Made by a program: the position numbers and the translations under genes. Source: Platynereis dumerilii (Eukaryota; Annelida; Polychaeta; Phyllodocida; Nereididae). From it: DNA of 64,000 nt. Below, piece after piece: positions 61,001 through 64,000 of the stretch. The stretch is from assembly GCA_026936325.1 (NCBI GenBank), contig JAPTHN010000008.1, forward strand, positions 21,474,703 to 21,538,702, read 5' to 3'. The notes under the pieces were generated by a model. It was not told where the DNA came from, searched no databases, and worked only from the letters and a program-made list of their open reading frames with translations. Within the stretch, counting starts at the first letter, position 1. The number at the start of each line of letters is the position of its first letter.

Positions 61001-61093
61001 CTTAAAAATATTTCTCCATTTGATTCTGACAACTGTCATTTTAAGCTTGATATCACCATGGTCTGAGACAGGTAGCTTGGTCAATTTATGCAT
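54784..61093 (-). CDS. METTL24-like / FkbM-type methyltransferase-like type II membrane protein (6 exons)
   Basis: Coding exons on the - strand, in order: 61093-60902, 60557-60370, 56461-56333, 56218-56144, 55741-55651 and 55092-54784. All phases match and give 327 residues. A basic N-terminus and one membrane span (about 32-54) predict a type II protein facing the Golgi or ER lumen, and several N-glycosylation sequons (NFS, NVT, NSS, NST) agree. The lumenal part holds Cys-containing DDPWYWCEDN, CLVYSVG and HDWSFEKDVE, then RIDYFKVDSDFKEWEI and FHAFRDTTEDY, the order seen in METTL24-like proteins with an FkbM-type methyltransferase fold. The usual I-D-x-L-K-x-D-x-E motif is altered here (KVDSDFKEW). 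About 30 residues usually found before IDYFKVD are missing, so catalysis is uncertain. The start codon follows an in-frame TGA directly upstream. Confidence 0.85.
55440..55530. mobile_element. Short hairpin around CTCGGGCTGCGCCCTCG, intron 5
   Basis: GAAAATTCATTTGCAC / ATATTGAACTCGGGCTGCGC and their complements pair around the GC-rich centre. The centre word resembles that of the MITE at 8259-8356, but the ends differ. Likely a non-autonomous element; the boundaries are approximate. Confidence 0.6.
55651..55741 (-). CDS. METTL24-like exon 5: short linker
   Basis: Acceptor with a T9 tract and CAG, donor GTATTT, 91 bases, phase 2 in and 0 out. Encodes LIENGQNNNFISSNSTIEEE and a short helix. 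Shorter than the matching part of relatives. A possible extra exon in the preceding intron (55742-56143) could not be joined in phase. Confidence 0.78.
56144..56218 (-). CDS. METTL24-like exon 4: HDWSFEKDVE block
   Basis: Acceptor AATTTCAG, donor GTATGT, 75 bases, phase 2 in and out. Encodes GKHDWSFEKDVERNSSCKIF, where family members carry a nucleotide-binding-type loop. Confidence 0.87.
56333..56461 (-). CDS. METTL24-like exon 3: DDPWYWCEDN block
   Basis: Acceptor TTATTTCAG, donor GTAATT, 129 bases, phase 2 in and out. Encodes FGYLDDPWYWCEDNN and CLVYSVG, conserved-type segments at the start of the methyltransferase-like region. Confidence 0.88.
56729..59835. mobile_element. Inverted-repeat element inserted in the MITE, 3.1 kb
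   Basis: Ends GGTGAAAGCTCAAAACCTCT and its complement, flanked by ATCGAT and ATCGAA (a short target duplication with one change, or 4-5 bp exact). CCTCTTAACTCA words recur inside near 56870, 56925 and 58120. No transposase frame is recognised. It makes most of intron 2 of the METTL24-like gene. Confidence 0.88.
58150..59665. repeat. 1.5-kb imperfect palindrome inside the 3.1-kb element
   Basis: Left arm words GCGAGCTTGAACAAAC, TTGACCAAGAAAACAATTAG, ATCTGTTGGGAATTTTTTGA, GTGTGATAAACCTATAACAG and CGTGAAACAAG reappear complemented and in reverse order to 59665. The centre lies near 58905. Arms differ by perhaps a fifth of positions by eye. Confidence 0.88.
60104..60245. mobile_element. Hairpin MITE, second copy of the 10472-10660 family
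   Basis: Begins CACTCTAAAAAATGTCGGGA and ends TTTTTTTAGAGTG, with a TTAGATTCAAAATGG arm and complement. Shorter inner part than copy 1. Lies 125 bases from exon 2 of the METTL24-like gene. Confidence 0.9.
60370..60557 (-). CDS. METTL24-like exon 2: lumenal stem with Cys
   Basis: Acceptor CACTTAG, donor GTAGGC, 188 bases, phase 0 in and 2 out. Encodes YPPTRAPPKYSLGICDIKDG and an NVT sequon. Confidence 0.85.
60902..61093 (-). CDS. METTL24-like exon 1: cytosolic tail and membrane anchor
   Basis: ATG at 61093-61091 with an in-frame TGA just before it; a second in-frame ATG lies 18 codons on. The donor GTTAGT begins at 60901, phase 0. Encodes residues 1-64, including the hydrophobic span. Confidence 0.82.
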
Positions 61094-62690
61094 GCCTCAA
61101 GCCTCAAGGTATGCAGTTATAATATGTATATGTATTACTACATTGTATAAAGAATGTTTGCATCTATGTGAAACCATTACAGCTTTCCACTTTCATGAAG
61201 AAAAAGAGTGGACTGTTGCACTGTGAAAATGGCACTTGGTGAGTCATCATGCTGATGATTTGTCATGATCATACCCAATACTTTCAATGTTAATTTGATT
61301 TAAGGAGACTAATCCCGCTTGTTGGTGACAGCCAAACGAAAGGATTATGTATCTGATTTTCACTCTGAAATCAGTTTTGACAAGTCAAATGGCTTACTAT
61401 TGATCATGACTAATCAAACAGCCTCTATGTTTCCCATGTTGAAGTAGAGAAGATGACAGACACTTCATCAGCTATCATGAGTCACGAAGTGCATGTTTCA
61501 CAGTGAACTGGTCCTCATTTTTTCTTTATCAAAGTGAAAGACTGTAATGAAAGTGAATTTCATAAAATGCACAATAGGCCTATCTAAGATCGGTGAAGTT
61601 GGCTACCCGAGCCTTCACCTATCTCAATATTTAGTACCGGTAGTTAGAGGAGTGTATTACCAACATACAATTCCTCATTAAAGTCACAATGCCGTTCTTC
61701 AAAGAGTTTGTTCTATGCAGGTTTTCACCAAATAGAAATGATACACACTCACCAGCAGAAGAAATTTAACACTTGATTTCGCTCATAATTTTGTAAACAA
61801 ATTTAATTGACCAAAATTGAATTGATGGAATTGATTCTGATGTCGAAAAAACTCATCCGTTGGTCCGTTTTATCGAACTTGAGATTTAAAAATAAATCCT
61901 TCGTTAAGCACACAAGGAAGATCTCATTTGAAAACATGCCAAATAAATTTAGTTGATAAAAAGCTGAAAAATTACTTCCGCTACTTTAGTCTTAGATTTT
62001 ACATAAAACTTTGAAATTTGTCTTTCACCAATTTTGGAACACAGTGACAAAAAGTATTTAGTTTCGTGCCTTGCGGATTGTGCTATTTTTGTGAAATTTT
62101 CCCAAGACATACGTGTCCAATTGATATGTCTCAGAGGTGTGAGAGAAACATTTAAGGCAAATGCTGATAAGAAGAAATCTTCATTTGCATTGAAGGACAA
62201 ATTTTAAAAGTGAAAGCGACAATCACTACAAAAGCATTAAAATCCAAAAACTGAATTTATGATGTCAAAATGATTTGAACAACGGAAATCGGATCACTCG
62301 GATGCTATTTATTTTAAAAGGCATGAATAATTTTTTGTGTTTTGAGTTTACTCATGGCGTCAAATCATTTGGGATCAGCTTATAAATAAAAAATACATTT
62401 CATGAACCGTTAATGCATATATTGCCTATCACATCCATAACTTTTCTTTTGTGTTTCATAAATGCTGCATACGCTTGTCACTTCCTTGAATACTTGAATA
62501 AAACATATTGATTACATATATCAATATCATATGCCTCCAAGCAACTGTTCAAACAATGAAAAGCAGTGATGTTATCTCACCATTGCGTTTAGGGAGTCCA
62601 GTTGGATTAATTGCTTCTCGCAATGAATACGAAACTTTCTTCAAATTGACGATGAATTGAAGTGTTGAAGAAGTGAGCAGAATCAGAGCA
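61094..62690. other. Region between divergent genes; candidate promoters
   Basis: 1.6 kb upstream of the METTL24-like start, on the other strand from the possible gene at 62691. No clear TATA or CpG island. The frame 61949-62200 (-) is open but unrecognised. Confidence 0.4.
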
Positions 62691-62736
62691 ATGAGCTCAT
62701 TAATTTGCATTTTTCTTTGCATTACGTCTGCAGCAG
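62691..62736 (+). CDS. Possible first coding exon, signal peptide
   Basis: ATG followed by a short hydrophobic stretch MSSLICIFLCITSAA and then a donor GTAATT at 62737 in phase 1. It looks like a signal peptide exon of a secreted or membrane protein. The next exon could start at 63599 (acceptor TTTTGTGCAG), giving VVSTGSTWGINSC in frame, but that acceptor lies at the edge of a hairpin MITE and the frame ends soon. Not proven. Confidence 0.3.
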
Positions 62737-63356
62737 GTAATTTTTCATCACATTTTTATCATTTGCAGTTAGACCGGACATAATTAATTTTTCGCTTCTT
62801 GGACATGCAGAGAAAACCAATTTCTGCTGACAAAAAAAAAAGTTTTGGCTAAAACCAAGTAGATAGAATATATTCTATCATCACAGGACCGTAAGCTGGG
62901 CTGAATCCTAGAGTGGGCAGAGAATGGTCTGGAGGCAAGCGCACTCCGGAAAAGCCAGAAAATGAAATTTTTGCATGTAATCACCTTTTTTTGTCAGCTA
63001 CCCCCCACCCCCCTTTAGGCTACCACCCTGCATCAACCAGCATAAAATCATACAACTGCGACCATTGAATCACCATTCGCAGTCTATTAGACAGGTATGG
63101 TGTGGCAAAGATATTTTTTGCGCAAAATACCAAATTTGAATGGACCAAAGACAAACAAAATGGTCGCAGTGGAATGATTTTTGGTACAATTACTCTTGTC
63201 GGTGATGGAATCATTCCATTTATGTAGTTTTGACCAAAACAATTTATTTGCAAAAATGTGAGCTAAAATTAAGCGTTAATTGGTTTATTATGAATATAGT
63301 GCTGCTGGTCAGTCTATGTCTCATTTAACCAATAATCAAGAATGTTACAGACACAT
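62737..63356. other. Spacer without recognised feature
   Basis: AT-rich, with poly-C/T spots near 63000. No gene is supported; the short - strand frames have no motif. Confidence 0.4.
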
Positions 63357-63596
63357 CGAAAAAATGGTTTGTGTAAAACAGACAAAACTAGTGTTAGCTG
63401 ATGTCTGTCCAAAATTTTGTGAAAATTCAGACAAAGATTAGTGTATTTTTGACATTTCATTGATGAAATCACACAAAAAGGATTGACAGTTTCCTTATCT
63501 ATTTAACACAAAAATATTGTCTGATATTCACTAAATTTTGGACGGGTACCAGCTAACGTTCATTTTGTCTGTTTCTCACAAACCTTTTTTTTGTGC
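63357..63596. mobile_element. Hairpin MITE, about 240 bp
   Basis: The left arm GGTTTGTGTAAAACAGACAA ... GTCCAAAATTTTGTGAA is complementary to the right arm TTCACTAAATTTTGGAC ... TTGTCTGTTTCTCACAAACC. No coding content. Ends are approximate. Confidence 0.8.
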
Positions 63597-63719
63597 AGTT
63601 GTATCTACAGGTTCAACTTGGGGGATCAATTCCTGTCTCCAGATACTAGGATCAATGTTGCTGCACTTGCAATTTTTATGGAAAAGTATCTCACATGAAC
63701 TGCTTAATAGTTATAGTTA

Positions 63720-64000
63720 GGATTTCTACATGTGTCAATACAATGGCAGGCATCTGTAAAACCAATATGGGTCCTGCGGAGGCAAAGTGAACAAGCCCAT
63801 GACTTAGGCATTTCCTTGTGTGGTGTTCATGTTTTGGGCATAAAATTGTGTCTATCTTATGGTTACAAGTAGGTGACCTACATAAATTCCCAAATGGCAA
63901 GCCATTTTTATAGGGTGCTTATTATTATTTACTGCTTAACTAACCCAATGGAGTCATAACCCAGGGCAAGCCACAAGACAAAGTGAACCATCTTGCATAG
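63720..64000. other. Right edge, no gene recognised
   Basis: A - strand frame at 63691-63900 contains several Cys and His (CPKHEHHTRKC) but no family was recognised and no splice context is available before the window ends. Confidence 0.35.

Noticed and set aside
63691-63900. Cys/His-rich frame as a zinc-finger gene
   Set aside because: The spacing of Cys and His fits no finger type I know and the window ends before any context can be seen.

Overview
The window is nuclear DNA from an animal. It is AT-rich and has spliced genes with GT-AG introns, a non-LTR retrotransposon, tRNA-headed SINEs, many palindromic MITEs and GATA/TATC microsatellites. The repeat mix and the two spliced genes fit a marine invertebrate, most likely a deuterostome such as an echinoderm or hemichordate. 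The phylum is inference, because no species-diagnostic gene is present.

Layout. Bases 1-30,600 are gene-poor and repeat-built. They hold a foldback repeat with a TATC microsatellite, a 5'-truncated LINE with an uninterrupted reverse transcriptase frame (3992-5630), a 3-unit tandem repeat of 428 bp, several SINEs and MITEs, a 2.1-kb TA-flanked inverted-repeat element (15367-17453), one possible host exon near 18.2-18.5 kb, a 650-bp purine-only stretch, and a 2.4-kb direct tandem duplication (22747-28279). The second duplication unit carries an 878-bp transposon whose empty site survives in the first unit. A 32-bp tandem array interrupted by a 156-bp MITE follows.

Bases 30,981-45,933 hold the main gene. 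Eleven coding exons on the + strand join in frame to a 774-residue secreted protein with a signal peptide, a long very acidic granin-like body with dibasic cleavage sites, an Ala/Glu coiled coil, and a C-terminal domain with ten cysteines and a C-x2-H-x2-CY-x-C core. That core resembles a secreted phospholipase A2 fold with a changed catalytic position. Its introns carry a hAT-type MITE with two perfect CRE palindromes, a second TA-flanked element, and several tandem arrays.

Bases 46,000-54,600 hold a duplicated 3'-UTR fragment, a CpG-rich patch with a 56-codon frame, and a diverged 5.5-kb region with inverted ends. That region is dense in GTTGCCATGGCAAC-like (RFX X-box type) palindromes and hosts a SINE and another inverted-repeat element.

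Bases 54,784-61,093 on the - strand hold a six-exon gene for a 327-residue type II membrane protein of the METTL24-like/FkbM-type methyltransferase group. Its second intron is swollen by a MITE that was invaded by a 3.1-kb inverted-repeat element, which itself contains a 1.5-kb palindrome. The right edge (62.7-64 kb) may hold the first exon of a divergent secreted-protein gene and a MITE hairpin. The two main genes show no obvious functional link. Both products are predicted to enter the secretory pathway, but that is common.
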